Positions 25,133 to 33,511 of a stretch of 46,995 nucleotides of DNA are shown piece after piece. Source of the DNA: Thermoplasmata archaeon (GTDB lineage: Archaea > Thermoplasmatota > Thermoplasmata > Thermoplasmatales > Thermoplasmataceae); contig JAKATM010000002.1 of the NCBI GenBank assembly GCA_021818765.1, forward strand, positions 1 through 46,995, given 5' to 3'. The translations under genes and the position numbers were made by a program. The first letter of the stretch is position 1. Every line of letters begins with the position of its first letter. The notes beneath the pieces are model-generated. The model worked only from the letters and a program-made list of their open reading frames with translations, had not been told where the DNA came from and searched no databases.

Positions 25133-27031
25133 CCGGATGTCTATGGCAACCCCTCGCCTGAAATACCTGATTTCCCTGCCAGATACAGTTGACTTGCCTA
25201 TCGCTATCATGGTACCAGTATGATCAACAACAAGAGTGTCATTCCCGGGAACTATCTCCTTGTCTGAATCCATTATGAACTTGAAGAAAACGTTCTTGCC
25301 CTGAAGATTGAAATCCCTGCTCTCATCTGATACCATTACCCTGCACTTCATACCAGGGAGTGCCTTCTCGAGGAGTTTTGCTCCCGCCGTTGTAAATGTC
25401 AGGAACCCGTCGCTTGCACGAAGGGTTGCGATCAGATCCTCTCCATATGATACAGTCCTGATGCGATCTGTTTTTCTTGACGTCCTGATAGTGCAGGAAT
25501 CAGGGAATATCTGCGATGAATTCGCAGTAGAAAACTGGTATCTGGCTATCATTCTGATTTTCTCCAGGTCAAATCGCCTTTTTCCTTCTGCATTAGAAAG
25601 TTTAGCAGGATCATCAAATTCAATTATCGCTCTGCGTGGAAACAGTCTTGAAAGCACTGCCTGCATATTGCGCTTCCCTGCCGAGCGGGACAGAATGCTC
25701 TGCTGCACCGGATAAGTATCCCATAACTCTATCGGGACAGGTATCCCATTCCAGTTCCTAACGAAAACAGCAGTTGAATTTTCATAAGCCATTACCAGCC
25801 TGGATTCCATTGAAAGAACCGGTGAAACCAGGGCATCATCGACTATCAGGATCTGCTCATTACTGCGTGCAATTTCCTTTATGCAGAAATTCCTGAGCCT
25901 CTGGTATATCGGGTCCCTGGCATCCTCTGCATCTGTATAGTAGAAGGGTGTTTTCCTGGAATAGGGTTCGAATGCGCTGACGTCCTTGTAACCAAGGAAT
26001 TTCCTGTATGCATCCATTAGGTACGGATGTGACCTTGCCTTTCCTTTCACGTATCTCCTGAGAGACTGTTCAGCTATGCGCTGCTTGATCTCTGATATCT
26101 CGGCAAAAATGGCAAACAGGTTATGTGTTGCAAGCGCCTTCGTTTTCTCCTCTCTCTCAAGGTTTCTGAGCTCGCTTATAGTATACCTGTCGGCAAGCGG
26201 GCTCCATGCTGGCATCTTTTCCATGTCGGAAAGATCGAGAGTACGATCCTGCATAAGCACGCGGTCATCCCTCGCATACTTTATGTACGAAGCCGAATCA
26301 AACATGTCCACCCCTGCGAGCACGGATAAGGCGAGAAACATTGGGTGCCCTCCGCCAAAAAGGTGAATCGGCTTGGAAAAATCGGCATTCATCTTGGCAG
26401 AATGTATTGCCGAAACGAGGTCTGCATATGCATAGGATTCAAGCATTGGAACAACACCGCCAATTGGGAGGTACCTGACATTTGAACTGCTCATTATTCT
26501 CGCAGATCTTCTCCTAAGCGACGGATATACCGATCCCTGGATGGTGCCAGCGTATATCGTTCCGTCATCAGGCAGTTCCTTTGCTCTTTTATACGTCTCC
26601 TCAACGGCGTATTTAGCCCTGGAGAATCCATCGTCTGGAGTAGAGAATATGTCTAGAATTGTGCAAATGTCGCTTCCTATTCTCTTCTGAAAATCAAGCA
26701 TATCCACGTTGCTGTATTCAATGCCGCCGTATACATAGGACTGGAATGTTCCAGAATCCGTCATGATAGGTCCATCAAATCGGACAAGTGCATGCACGCC
26801 TTCCCTTACAGCCCTTTCAGCTAGATCCGGTGTTCTCTTGATTATATAACTATTCGTGATGAGCGCCTGCATTCCAAGCTTCTTCATTTCGCTTGCACTG
26901 AGTACGATTATGTTTGGATTGACAACGGGCATTACACCGGGCGTTTCTATCATCCCATGTGGAGTCTGGAACTTTCCTATTCTCGCCAACCCATCACGAT
27001 CAATAATCTCAAAAGTTCCATTCTCAGCCAA
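25106..27031 (-). CDS. tgtA: Archaeosine tRNA-guanine transglycosylase with altered zinc site
   Basis: This full-length 641-residue archaeal TGT exchanges guanine-15 of tRNA for preQ0, the first step to archaeosine. The N-terminal TIM barrel has the nucleophile in MTDSGTFQ (D92), GSDICTILDIFSTPDD and the second Asp in VDMFDSASY (D245). The C-terminal region ends with a PUA domain (GNDTLVVDHTGTMIAIGKS). The segment that is normally C-S-C-P-V-C reads A-W-S-P-L-A at residues 275-280; only H303 of the four zinc ligands remains. TTG 27031 is the only sensible start. It lies 12 nt after the ABCE1 gene, so the two are probably cotranscribed. Confidence 0.9.
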   Translation of the reverse strand: MAENGTFEIIDRDGLARIGKFQTPHGMIETPGVMPVVNPNIIVLSASEMKKLGMQALITNSYIIKRTPDLAERAVREGVHALVRFDGPIMTDSGTFQSYVYGGIEYSNVDMLDFQKRIGSDICTILDIFSTPDDGFSRAKYAVEETYKRAKELPDDGTIYAGTIQGSVYPSLRRRSARIMSSSNVRYLPIGGVVPMLESYAYADLVSAIHSAKMNADFSKPIHLFGGGHPMFLALSVLAGVDMFDSASYIKYARDDRVLMQDRTLDLSDMEKMPAWSPLADRYTISELRNLEREEKTKALATHNLFAIFAEISEIKQRIAEQSLRRYVKGKARSHPYLMDAYRKFLGYKDVSAFEPYSRKTPFYYTDAEDARDPIYQRLRNFCIKEIARSNEQILIVDDALVSPVLSMESRLVMAYENSTAVFVRNWNGIPVPIELWDTYPVQQSILSRSAGKRNMQAVLSRLFPRRAIIEFDDPAKLSNAEGKRRFDLEKIRMIARYQFSTANSSQIFPDSCTIRTSRKTDRIRTVSYGEDLIATLRASDGFLTFTTAGAKLLEKALPGMKCRVMVSDESRDFNLQGKNVFFKFIMDSDKEIVPGNDTLVVDHTGTMIAIGKSTVSGREIRYFRRGVAIDIRSGVGQPGN

Positions 27032-27043
27032 GCAGCAGCACCG

Positions 27044-28816
27044 TTACTCCTCATAATAATAGTTGCCAGTGGCTTTCTGCTCACGGTCGAGCGCACTTCC
27101 TACCTTGTTTATTCTTGGCCTGTTTGTAGTCTTGTCTCTCCTGAACGTGATACCGACTGTCTTGAGAAAAGTATTCATCCCGCTCTTCATTGGCAAGGGC
27201 CCTTCTGATTGCCCGAATTTTCCGGGCTCTCCATTGAATACGATAAGACTATCGGATACGAGGTCAATGAAATATATGTCATGATCAATCACTATTGCGC
27301 TCTTCCTGTTCCTCTCCATGACCTTTTTCAGTATCTTCGCTGCCTCCATCCTGTACGCTGAGTCTAGATGCGCTGAAGGTTCGTCCAGCAGATACAGATC
27401 CGCGTCAATGGCAAGGTTGAGCGCTATAGAGAGACGTTGAAGTTCACCGCCCGAAAGTTCAGGTACATTTTTCAGCATGATGTCGTCGATGCCCAGTGGA
27501 TGAAAGACCTCTGCCTTAACGAACGAATCCGAGAACTTCTCCTTCAGGGCAAGCATGAGCATATCCTGGCATGTTCCATCAAAATTCGTGGATATGTACT
27601 GCGGCTTGTATGCAATCTTGATGTTCTTATCTATTTCACCGGAATCCGGGAGCATCTCTCCCGCGAGGAGTCGAGCAAAGGTGGTTTTGCCAAGTGCATT
27701 TCTGCCGAGGCAGCCTACTATCTCACCGGAATGAATCTTCCCTTCGTCAACAGAGAGGGAAAAACCATTAAACTCCTTCGTGAGCTTTGACCATTTAGTA
27801 ACCTCGAAGCCGCTTTCATAGCGGTGCATTGATCTTGATTCAAACTTTATCTCATCCGGTCTTATTCTTATATTTTCCTCTCTTAGGAAGCCTGAAAGGA
27901 ATGAATTAATTGCCCTGCTTGAAGTGCGTATTTCCGTAATGACGCCATAAGCGCCGGGCGTTCCATACACAATGTGAACGTTCTCAGCTATCCAGTCCAT
28001 AAGCGCCAGGTCATGCTCTACAATCATGACGTTCTTTTCCTGTGCAAGTGAAGAAATGATCTCCGCCACCTTAAGGCGTTCTCCAACATCCAGGTATGAT
28101 GACGTCTCATCGAAAAGGTATGTGTCTCCTTCCCTGATGACCGAAGCTGCAATCGCCATTTTCTGGAGTTCTCCACCAGAGCACTCCTTAACATCCTTGT
28201 TCAGCGAATTCGTGAGTGAAAGCTTCTGAATCATATCATCAAGCTTACCATTTTCCTCTGTTTTTTTAAGAATGCTCCCGATGGTTCCGCTGACAACCTT
28301 GGGGATCTGGTCGACATACTGGTTTTTCAATATGACCTTGTTCTTTCCACCGTATAGATCCTTGAAATATTTTCCCATTATATTATTGGAAAACTTTTCC
28401 AGTACTAAATCAACGTCACCTGGCTTCTCATATTTGCCGAAGTTTGGTACGGTTATCCCGCTGAGAATGTTGAGTGCCGTGGTCTTTCCTGTTCCATTCT
28501 GGCCAAGAATGCTTGTAACTTTTCCCTTGTTAAGCGTTGGATAAAAATAAAGCCTGAACTGGTTCTCGCCATACTGATGGAAGACCTCTTTATTCAACTC
28601 ATCAGGCAGCGTGATTATTTTTATTGCGTCAAAAGGACACCGCTTTACGCAGATCCCGCAACCAATGCAAAGAGATTCCGTTATTACTGGTTGTTCATTT
28701 TCGACTGGGAATTCTATGGTCGGGATGCCGCTCCTAACGGGTGGGCAATAGAACCTGCACTCATGATTGCATTTCTTCGGGTGACACTTTTCCTTTTCCA
28801 GGATTGCAACATGCAT
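27044..28816 (-). CDS. ABCE1/RLI ribosome-recycling ATPase
   Basis: This 590-residue protein splits post-termination ribosomes in archaea. The N-terminus holds both 4Fe-4S motifs: CHPKKCNHECRFYCPP and CIGCGICVKRCPFDAI. Two ABC domains follow: Walker A GQNGTGKTT near residue 105 with signature KECSGGELQKMAIAA, and Walker A GRNALGKTTF with signature PELSGGELQRLSIAL. Deviations from the usual text are GRNALGKT (commonly GPNGIGKT) and FDETSSYLD (commonly FDEPSSYLD). ATG 28816 is preferred to TTG 28822. It follows the DUF6015-like gene without a real gap. Confidence 0.95.
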   Translation of the reverse strand: MHVAILEKEKCHPKKCNHECRFYCPPVRSGIPTIEFPVENEQPVITESLCIGCGICVKRCPFDAIKIITLPDELNKEVFHQYGENQFRLYFYPTLNKGKVTSILGQNGTGKTTALNILSGITVPNFGKYEKPGDVDLVLEKFSNNIMGKYFKDLYGGKNKVILKNQYVDQIPKVVSGTIGSILKKTEENGKLDDMIQKLSLTNSLNKDVKECSGGELQKMAIAASVIREGDTYLFDETSSYLDVGERLKVAEIISSLAQEKNVMIVEHDLALMDWIAENVHIVYGTPGAYGVITEIRTSSRAINSFLSGFLREENIRIRPDEIKFESRSMHRYESGFEVTKWSKLTKEFNGFSLSVDEGKIHSGEIVGCLGRNALGKTTFARLLAGEMLPDSGEIDKNIKIAYKPQYISTNFDGTCQDMLMLALKEKFSDSFVKAEVFHPLGIDDIMLKNVPELSGGELQRLSIALNLAIDADLYLLDEPSAHLDSAYRMEAAKILKKVMERNRKSAIVIDHDIYFIDLVSDSLIVFNGEPGKFGQSEGPLPMKSGMNTFLKTVGITFRRDKTTNRPRINKVGSALDREQKATGNYYYEE

Positions 28817-28822
28817 TTGCAA

Positions 28823-29254
28823 TCACTGGGTGGGTTTCCAAAAATCCTCTGGCATCTGGTCGTAGATCTGGAAATCTTCGGACTCCTCAACCAACTTTTC
28901 CTCTACCTTGTATTTTGAGAGAACATCTATCTTGTTTACATTAAGAATCCAGTAATGGATCCTCCACTCCCTGCCATCGTAAAGAGTTGTTTCTTCCCTC
29001 TCGGTCTGAAGAACACCGATATCTTCCATCGTATAGAAGGCATCCCTGTCTTCGGGCTCAAGCATGTTGTCTATAACCCTATCGTTGTAACCAAAAAAGT
29101 TGATGAGATGTTCTGCGGCATCTATTGCCTCATCGCTGCTCATTCTCCTGTTTTGAAGGCTTAGACCCTTGCTTATAGCCGATGACAGCTTAAAAATATC
29201 AGTGTAATGTCTATTTGACGAGTCGTTATTTGCGCTTTTAGTAACATTCTTCAT
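28823..29254 (-). CDS. DUF6015-like conserved protein
   Basis: This 143-residue soluble protein resembles what I recall as DUF6015, a Thermoplasmata-centred family. The recognisable stretch is AAEHLINFFGYNDRVIDNML, then EPEDRDAFYTMEDIGVLQTE and REETTLYDGREWRIHYW. It looks like a winged-helix-like fold, but no DNA-binding role is shown. It is immediately upstream of ABCE1 with stop and start adjacent, so it probably belongs to a translation or ribosome-recycling operon with ABCE1 and TgtA. The family call is from memory of the motif. Confidence 0.7.
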   Translation of the reverse strand: MKNVTKSANNDSSNRHYTDIFKLSSAISKGLSLQNRRMSSDEAIDAAEHLINFFGYNDRVIDNMLEPEDRDAFYTMEDIGVLQTEREETTLYDGREWRIHYWILNVNKIDVLSKYKVEEKLVEESEDFQIYDQMPEDFWKPTQ

Positions 29255-29302
29255 AAAACACCATATTTTGATCTTTATTAGCCACAGGAGAGTGCAAAAA
29301 CA

Positions 29303-29455
29303 TTTATAAGGTTATTGTGGAATTTTCGCAACTTTCTCTTATGAAACGATTATGAGGCACTTCAGCCAGTATGTTGCAAAATATCCGCTAAAGCTGGCAC
29401 TTTTCATTAGAAAGATTTATTAGCAGCAAGCATACTGGATTTGATTGGAGTATTT
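29303..29455 (+). ncRNA. Putative small structured RNA or leader
   Basis: The 274-bp gap between the DUF6015-like gene and the MFS gene has a TATA-like TTTATAA (29303-29309). About 60 nt further is an imperfect inverted repeat: CCAGTATGTTGC (29366-29377) pairs with GCAAGCATACTGG (29426-29438), one base bulged, around a 48-nt loop. TATTTTT follows at 29448-29454 as a possible terminator. A 23-codon ORF from ATG 29352 overlaps the left arm but lacks a clear SD. RNA size would be about 120 nt. This is inference from layout only. Confidence 0.3.
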
Positions 29456-29528
29456 TTCCACGAGAAACCAAAAAAAATATCACCATAGGAAGATACGGCT
29501 TAGTTCGAAAAAACAAATTAAAGCGTTC

Positions 29529-30728
29529 TCAAGTCACTGTAATGCTGACCCTTCGAGGAAGAATTGGTATTATAACTATCGAAACAACTCCTATTAGTAT
29601 TAGAAGCCACATAGAATCCGATAAAGAGACATTCAGCACCCTGTAGAGAAGGGAAAAGAGCCCTATCCCCACTGCGCCTCCAATTGTACTACCCAGACCC
29701 CAAACAAGACTGTTGGAGGAAGCTGATACCGATTCGGGTGTCAATTGTTTCACGTACTCGATAAGTATCGGAAAGATGCTGAATACGAAGAATGCAAAAA
29801 GTGTAAGAAAAATAACCATGAGGTAAAAATTTGTAGTCAGCATAAGCAGAACAGTTGAAATAACGGCAAAAACGCTTGTCAGCGTGACAACAACTTTTCC
29901 TCCCCAGGCCGAGGTTAGATACCCAAAAAGTATCTGGCCAACGACAGGAGCAAGAAAAGCAAGTGAAATAACCTCAGTTACCAGATTGCTATTTTTCAGA
30001 ACGCTGTTGAAGTAGTATGGCATAAACGTGTAAAGTCCAGTAGAGAATATGGAGCGAACAAAAATAACAATCATGAGAAGATAAATGAGGGGCATGGTTT
30101 TTGTTGCTCCCGCTGTGGCCTTTTTCTTTTCGCTTTTTCTGTGCGGAGTGCTATTCCTCCTGAAAGCAGATAATCCGCCAAGGACAAGTATGGAGGCTGC
30201 AATTTCATAAAGTGCTATTACGTAGAGAGAGCTAGTAATTCCAAAGAGCGGAAGCAGTGCTGCAAGTATTAGCGGTACAACGGATCTTCCTATACTGCCG
30301 ATAGAGCTGTTGACACCGAGAAGTGTTCCAGAAGACTTGCCCTTGAATGCGCTGGATAGGACGGATCCTCCTATCGGGTGATATACAGACTGGCCAAGCC
30401 CAAATAAAGCGGTGCCGGAAAGTACAATAACATTGACCTGCTGGATATGCAGGAATGCAAAGGCAAATAGCGACAGAGCAGCACCCTGTATCGCCAAACC
30501 AAGGAAAATGAGCAGACCGTCCCTGTCAAGCATGTCCGCAATTCTTCCAATAAACGGGCTTACAAGTCCTGATATAAGGTTATATATCATGGCGCCAAAT
30601 CCAAGTATTATGAAATTCACATGAAGCGCGGTGTAGTAGTTGATCAGGACAGGAAATATCAGGAGGTTACCGTCATTTGCAAAGTGTGCCACCGACGTGA
30701 ACGTCAACGCTGAAATTTCCCTTTTCAT
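29529..30728 (-). CDS. MFS transporter (fosmidomycin-resistance type)
   Basis: This 399-residue major facilitator has twelve hydrophobic segments. The early segments VAHFANDGNLLIFPVLINYYTA and FIGRIADMLDRDGLLIFLGLA are the loop 2-3 region, and GLGQSVYHPIGGSVLSS matches the fosmidomycin-resistance/Fsr-like group. The ORF track start at 30800 (TTG) adds 24 hydrophilic residues. ATG 30728 is chosen because the palindromic TATA-like box is centred 26 nt upstream. An AGGAG near the ATG also exists. The substrate is unknown. It is divergent from folP. Confidence 0.88.
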   Translation of the reverse strand: MKREISALTFTSVAHFANDGNLLIFPVLINYYTALHVNFIILGFGAMIYNLISGLVSPFIGRIADMLDRDGLLIFLGLAIQGAALSLFAFAFLHIQQVNVIVLSGTALFGLGQSVYHPIGGSVLSSAFKGKSSGTLLGVNSSIGSIGRSVVPLILAALLPLFGITSSLYVIALYEIAASILVLGGLSAFRRNSTPHRKSEKKKATAGATKTMPLIYLLMIVIFVRSIFSTGLYTFMPYYFNSVLKNSNLVTEVISLAFLAPVVGQILFGYLTSAWGGKVVVTLTSVFAVISTVLLMLTTNFYLMVIFLTLFAFFVFSIFPILIEYVKQLTPESVSASSNSLVWGLGSTIGGAVGIGLFSLLYRVLNVSLSDSMWLLILIGVVSIVIIPILPRRVSITVT

Positions 30729-30746
30729 GCACTCCTGAATCGCTTC

Positions 30747-30760
30747 CCGATATATATCGG
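30747..30760 (-). promoter_or_regulatory. Perfect palindrome containing the MFS TATA-like box
   Basis: CCGATATATATCGG is a perfect 14-bp palindrome. Its TATATA core is centred about 26 nt before ATG 30728, exactly where a TBP site for a leaderless start should be. A dimeric repressor binding here would directly block TBP. The placement is observed; the regulator is unknown. Confidence 0.5.
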
Positions 30761-30810
30761 AATCACCGTTTATTCTAACATAATGGCGAAAAAGGCTCAA
30801 TAAAGAACCA

Positions 30811-30820
30811 TTTAATTTAT
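30811..30820 (+). promoter_or_regulatory. TATA-like box of folP
   Basis: TTTAATTTAT is centred about 24 nt before ATG 30839, and no SD precedes that ATG. It fits a leaderless transcript of the dihydropteroate synthase gene. Confidence 0.4.
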
Positions 30821-30838
30821 CCTTGACATCAGCAATGC

Positions 30839-31897
30839 ATGGGAAAAGTATTCTTCTTCCCCGCCAGATCCGAAGGTTGCGGTTTAAATGAAACAGGTTC
30901 TTTGCAGTTCGAGGTTTTTTCTTCCGCTTCTCTCAATAAGTTGGATAATAAAGTAATGCTGCATGGAAACAATTTTTTTCATTTCGCTGTCGAAAGAGAT
31001 GAGTTGGAAAGACTGCTTGATAGCGTAGATTTCAGCGAGAAAGAAAGGTCGATTTTTTCATTCATCGCAAAGAATGCAGGAAGGAAAAGACACGGATTTG
31101 CATTTCCATCCCTGATGGCAATAGTAAATTGCACTCCAGACTCTTTCTATCCAGGCTCGAGGGTGGATCCGATGAACAAACTATCGGTGGAAAATATATT
31201 GCAGATGAAAGCCGACATTATAGATATCGGCGGGGAAAGTACCCGTCCTGGTTCCAAGAAGTTGCCCGTTAATGAAGAGATCAATAGGCTGGTTCCTGTT
31301 GTCAGTGATATTTCATGCAGTTCAACCATACCCATATCTATTGATACGAAAAATCCAGAAACACTTGAGCGCATGCTGGACTTTCACATCAAATATGCAA
31401 ATGACATTTCTGGGTTTTCTGAACCACGCATGAGAAAAATTGTCAGGGAGAATAACCTCGAAGCGATCCTTATGCACTCGAGAGGGACACCTGAAACCAT
31501 GCAATCCATGACTCATTATGACGATCTTATTGCCGAACTGGTTGAATTCTTCTTCGACAGGATTTTATTGCTGACTAGCGAGGAAATAGGCATAGATAAG
31601 ATCACACTCGATCCTGGAATAGGATTTGCTAAGACCTGGGGAGGCAACCTTGAAATTCTCAGGCGCATCGATTGTCTGGATCTAGGCCTCAGGATCCTAG
31701 TTGGGACGTCAAGAAAAAGTTTTATCGGTCATGTGACAGGCCAAGCAGTGGAAAGAAGACTTCCCGGAACCATTTCGACTTCAATTTATCTCGCACAGCA
31801 CGGAATAGATATCCTCCGGGTTCACGACGTGAACGAGAACCGTGAGGCTCTGCAAATGATTAGATCAATTTGTGATTTCGGGAATGAGTCCCTTTGA
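30839..31897 (+). CDS. folP: Dihydropteroate synthase with N-terminal extension
   Basis: This enzyme of folate/pterin biosynthesis joins a pterin pyrophosphate and p-aminobenzoate or a related arene. The core from about residue 88 shows LMAIVNCTPDSFYPGSR, ADIIDIGGESTRPGS, ISIDTKNPETLERML, KITLDPGIGFAKTW and LVGTSRKSFIGHVTG, all canonical. The first 85 or so residues (MGKVFFFPARSEG to KERSIFSFIAKNAG) are an extension not found in bacterial enzymes; I do not recognise its fold. Total length is 352 residues. Its 3' end overlaps the convergent Fur-family gene by 33 nt. No other folate-pathway gene is adjacent. Confidence 0.9.
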   Translation: MGKVFFFPARSEGCGLNETGSLQFEVFSSASLNKLDNKVMLHGNNFFHFAVERDELERLLDSVDFSEKERSIFSFIAKNAGRKRHGFAFPSLMAIVNCTPDSFYPGSRVDPMNKLSVENILQMKADIIDIGGESTRPGSKKLPVNEEINRLVPVVSDISCSSTIPISIDTKNPETLERMLDFHIKYANDISGFSEPRMRKIVRENNLEAILMHSRGTPETMQSMTHYDDLIAELVEFFFDRILLLTSEEIGIDKITLDPGIGFAKTWGGNLEILRRIDCLDLGLRILVGTSRKSFIGHVTGQAVERRLPGTISTSIYLAQHGIDILRVHDVNENREALQMIRSICDFGNESL

Positions 31898-32299
31898 AAG
31901 GCACTCTCTGCAGTATCCCCTTATAATTACGTCGACATTGTTTACTTTGAAACCCTTTGCCTCGGCGTTTTTGCCCAGATCATTGCACCCAATCTCAACA
32001 TCCTCTATCTTACCGCATGATAGACATACAAAGTTTGCGTGCTTTTCAAGGTTTGTTTCGTACCAGGTAGTACCATTAGCCTCAAAAGAGGTCAATATTC
32101 CTGACATTGTGACTGCCCTGAGTATGTTGTAAACAGTGGCAACGGTGATCGAAGGTTCGACCTTCACCACAGACTTATAAACATCCTCTGCAGTGAAATG
32201 TCCCGGTGATTCGTTGATATATTCTATAACTCTTAATCTCTGTGGAGTTATCTTAAAGTTAAATTTCTTTAGCTTCTCAACTTGTTCTGCTAGAGCCAT
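31865..32299 (-). CDS. Fur family (Fur/PerR) metalloregulator
   Basis: This 144-residue regulator has an N-terminal winged helix (FKITPQRLRVIEYINESPGHFTAEDVY, then SITVATVYNILRAVTMSGIL) and a C-terminal dimerisation/metal domain with HANFVCLSCGKIEDVEI and a second pair GYCRECLSKG. The two CxxC pairs form the structural zinc site of Fur/PerR proteins. The sensed metal or peroxide cannot be decided from sequence. It is leaderless with a TATA-like ATTAATAA 26 nt upstream and a clear inverted repeat between box and start, which suggests autoregulation. It overlaps the folP 3' end by 33 nt. Confidence 0.92.
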   Translation of the reverse strand: MALAEQVEKLKKFNFKITPQRLRVIEYINESPGHFTAEDVYKSVVKVEPSITVATVYNILRAVTMSGILTSFEANGTTWYETNLEKHANFVCLSCGKIEDVEIGCNDLGKNAEAKGFKVNNVDVIIRGYCRECLSKGLIPEITN

Positions 32300-32303
32300 G
32301 AGA

Positions 32304-32367
32304 CGAGAATCAATTCTCGATTAATAAGTATTTACACTTATATGATAGGACTTATCAATTTCGTCCT
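32304..32367 (-). promoter_or_regulatory. Operator-like inverted repeats at the Fur-family promoter
   Basis: Three inverted repeats lie in a row upstream of ATG 32299. CGAGAAT-CA-ATTCTCG (32304-32319) sits between the start codon and the TATA-like box. ATAAGT-ATTTAC-ACTTAT (32324-32341) overlaps the box. AGGAC and GTCCT (32347-32351, 32363-32367) lie further upstream. The first is the best operator candidate for the Fur-family protein itself because it would block RNA polymerase at the start site. Confidence 0.5.
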
Positions 32368-32418
32368 AAATTATTTCGCAATCATCGGTAAAAATGAACT
32401 CTTTACAGGCTATATAAG

Positions 32419-33474
32419 CTAACTTGTGGGGATGCTCGTGCTCAATGATCCTGCCTTATTCTGTTTATGCTTTAGCACAATTCCACTCAAATATCCGCAT
32501 TTTTTGCAGTTAGCGTTCCTGTCAAGTCCTCGCACATCGCTTGAAAATCCTTTCCTGTATATAAGAAGGGACCCGCAGGCCGGACAATAAGTTGACTCTT
32601 TTGCGTGTCCTGGAACATTTCCAAGGTAGACGAATTGCATACCTTCCTCTTTCGCAAGTCCATAGTGCTTCTCGAGTGTGTTCAGCGGAGTTGAGGGGAG
32701 GTTCATCATTTTGTAGTCTGGATGGAATCTGAGGAAGCTTAACGGTACCGATGTACCGACCCTGGTTTTTATCTTTCTTATCATTGTTCTTGCGTCTTCG
32801 AGGGAATCACCGACTTCTGGAACTACTAAATCTGTAACTTCAACGTGGATTCCCTCAGTTATGGCCTTTTCAATCGTATCGAAGATAGGATCCGCAGACG
32901 GTACTGAGATGTATTTGCGATAAAAAGCACTGCCAGCGTTTCCCTTAAAATCTATTGTCATGCTGTCCAGAAAAGTGGAAGCGTATTCGATTGCTTCCGG
33001 CGTTTCATAGCCGTTGCTGACGAATATGTTTATCAGACCTTTCTCCTTAGCCAGAATGCCAACGTCATGTGCAAATTCCATGAAGACGGTGGGCTCATTA
33101 TACGTGTATGCAATACCACTGCAGCCAAGTTCAATGGCCATCCGGACTATTTCACGGGGTTCGATAGGGGTTCCATGAACATCTTTTCTCTGGCTCATGC
33201 TGAAATTCTGACAATACTGGCACGCGTAGTTGCATCCAGTTGTACCGAACGACAAAATACGAGAACCCGGTAGCATGTGCAGTACCGGCTTCTTCTCGAT
33301 CGGATCTACCTGGATAGAGTAAGGCATTGAGTAGGTAAGAAGATCAAGCTTTCCACTTGCGTTGACCCTGATTCCACAGAATCCCGATTGACCAGGGCCG
33401 AGTTTGCATCTTCTCAAGCACGCAGTGCATGTGACACGTTGGTCGCGATCCCGGGTATAAAGCACTGCCTCCAT
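32419..33474 (-). CDS. amrS: AmmeMemoRadiSam system radical SAM enzyme
   Basis: This radical SAM protein of about 351 residues is the enzyme part of the AMMECR1-MEMO-radical SAM trio. The N-terminal Cys segment is VTCTACLRRCKLGPGQSGFC. The SAM/4Fe-4S motif is TTGCNYACQYCQNFSMSQ (CxxxCxxC). A C-terminal zinc-ribbon-like pair is present (YCPACGSLL and CKKCGYLSG). The organisation resembles pyruvate-formate-lyase activating enzymes. The substrate is unknown. ATG 33474 is preferred over TTG 33480 because a TATA-like TAGTTATAGC lies about 26 nt before it. It follows the MEMO gene after about 37 nt on the same strand. Confidence 0.93.
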   Translation of the reverse strand: MEAVLYTRDRDQRVTCTACLRRCKLGPGQSGFCGIRVNASGKLDLLTYSMPYSIQVDPIEKKPVLHMLPGSRILSFGTTGCNYACQYCQNFSMSQRKDVHGTPIEPREIVRMAIELGCSGIAYTYNEPTVFMEFAHDVGILAKEKGLINIFVSNGYETPEAIEYASTFLDSMTIDFKGNAGSAFYRKYISVPSADPIFDTIEKAITEGIHVEVTDLVVPEVGDSLEDARTMIRKIKTRVGTSVPLSFLRFHPDYKMMNLPSTPLNTLEKHYGLAKEEGMQFVYLGNVPGHAKESTYCPACGSLLIYRKGFSSDVRGLDRNANCKKCGYLSGIVLKHKQNKAGSLSTSIPTS

Positions 33475-33511
33475 ATCCAATGTAACATAATCCTAGCTAT
33501 AACTATTGCTC

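Noticed and set aside
29352-29423. 23-codon ORF in the gap before the MFS gene
   Set aside because: It has no SD and lies inside the inverted repeat; a structured RNA is at least as likely.
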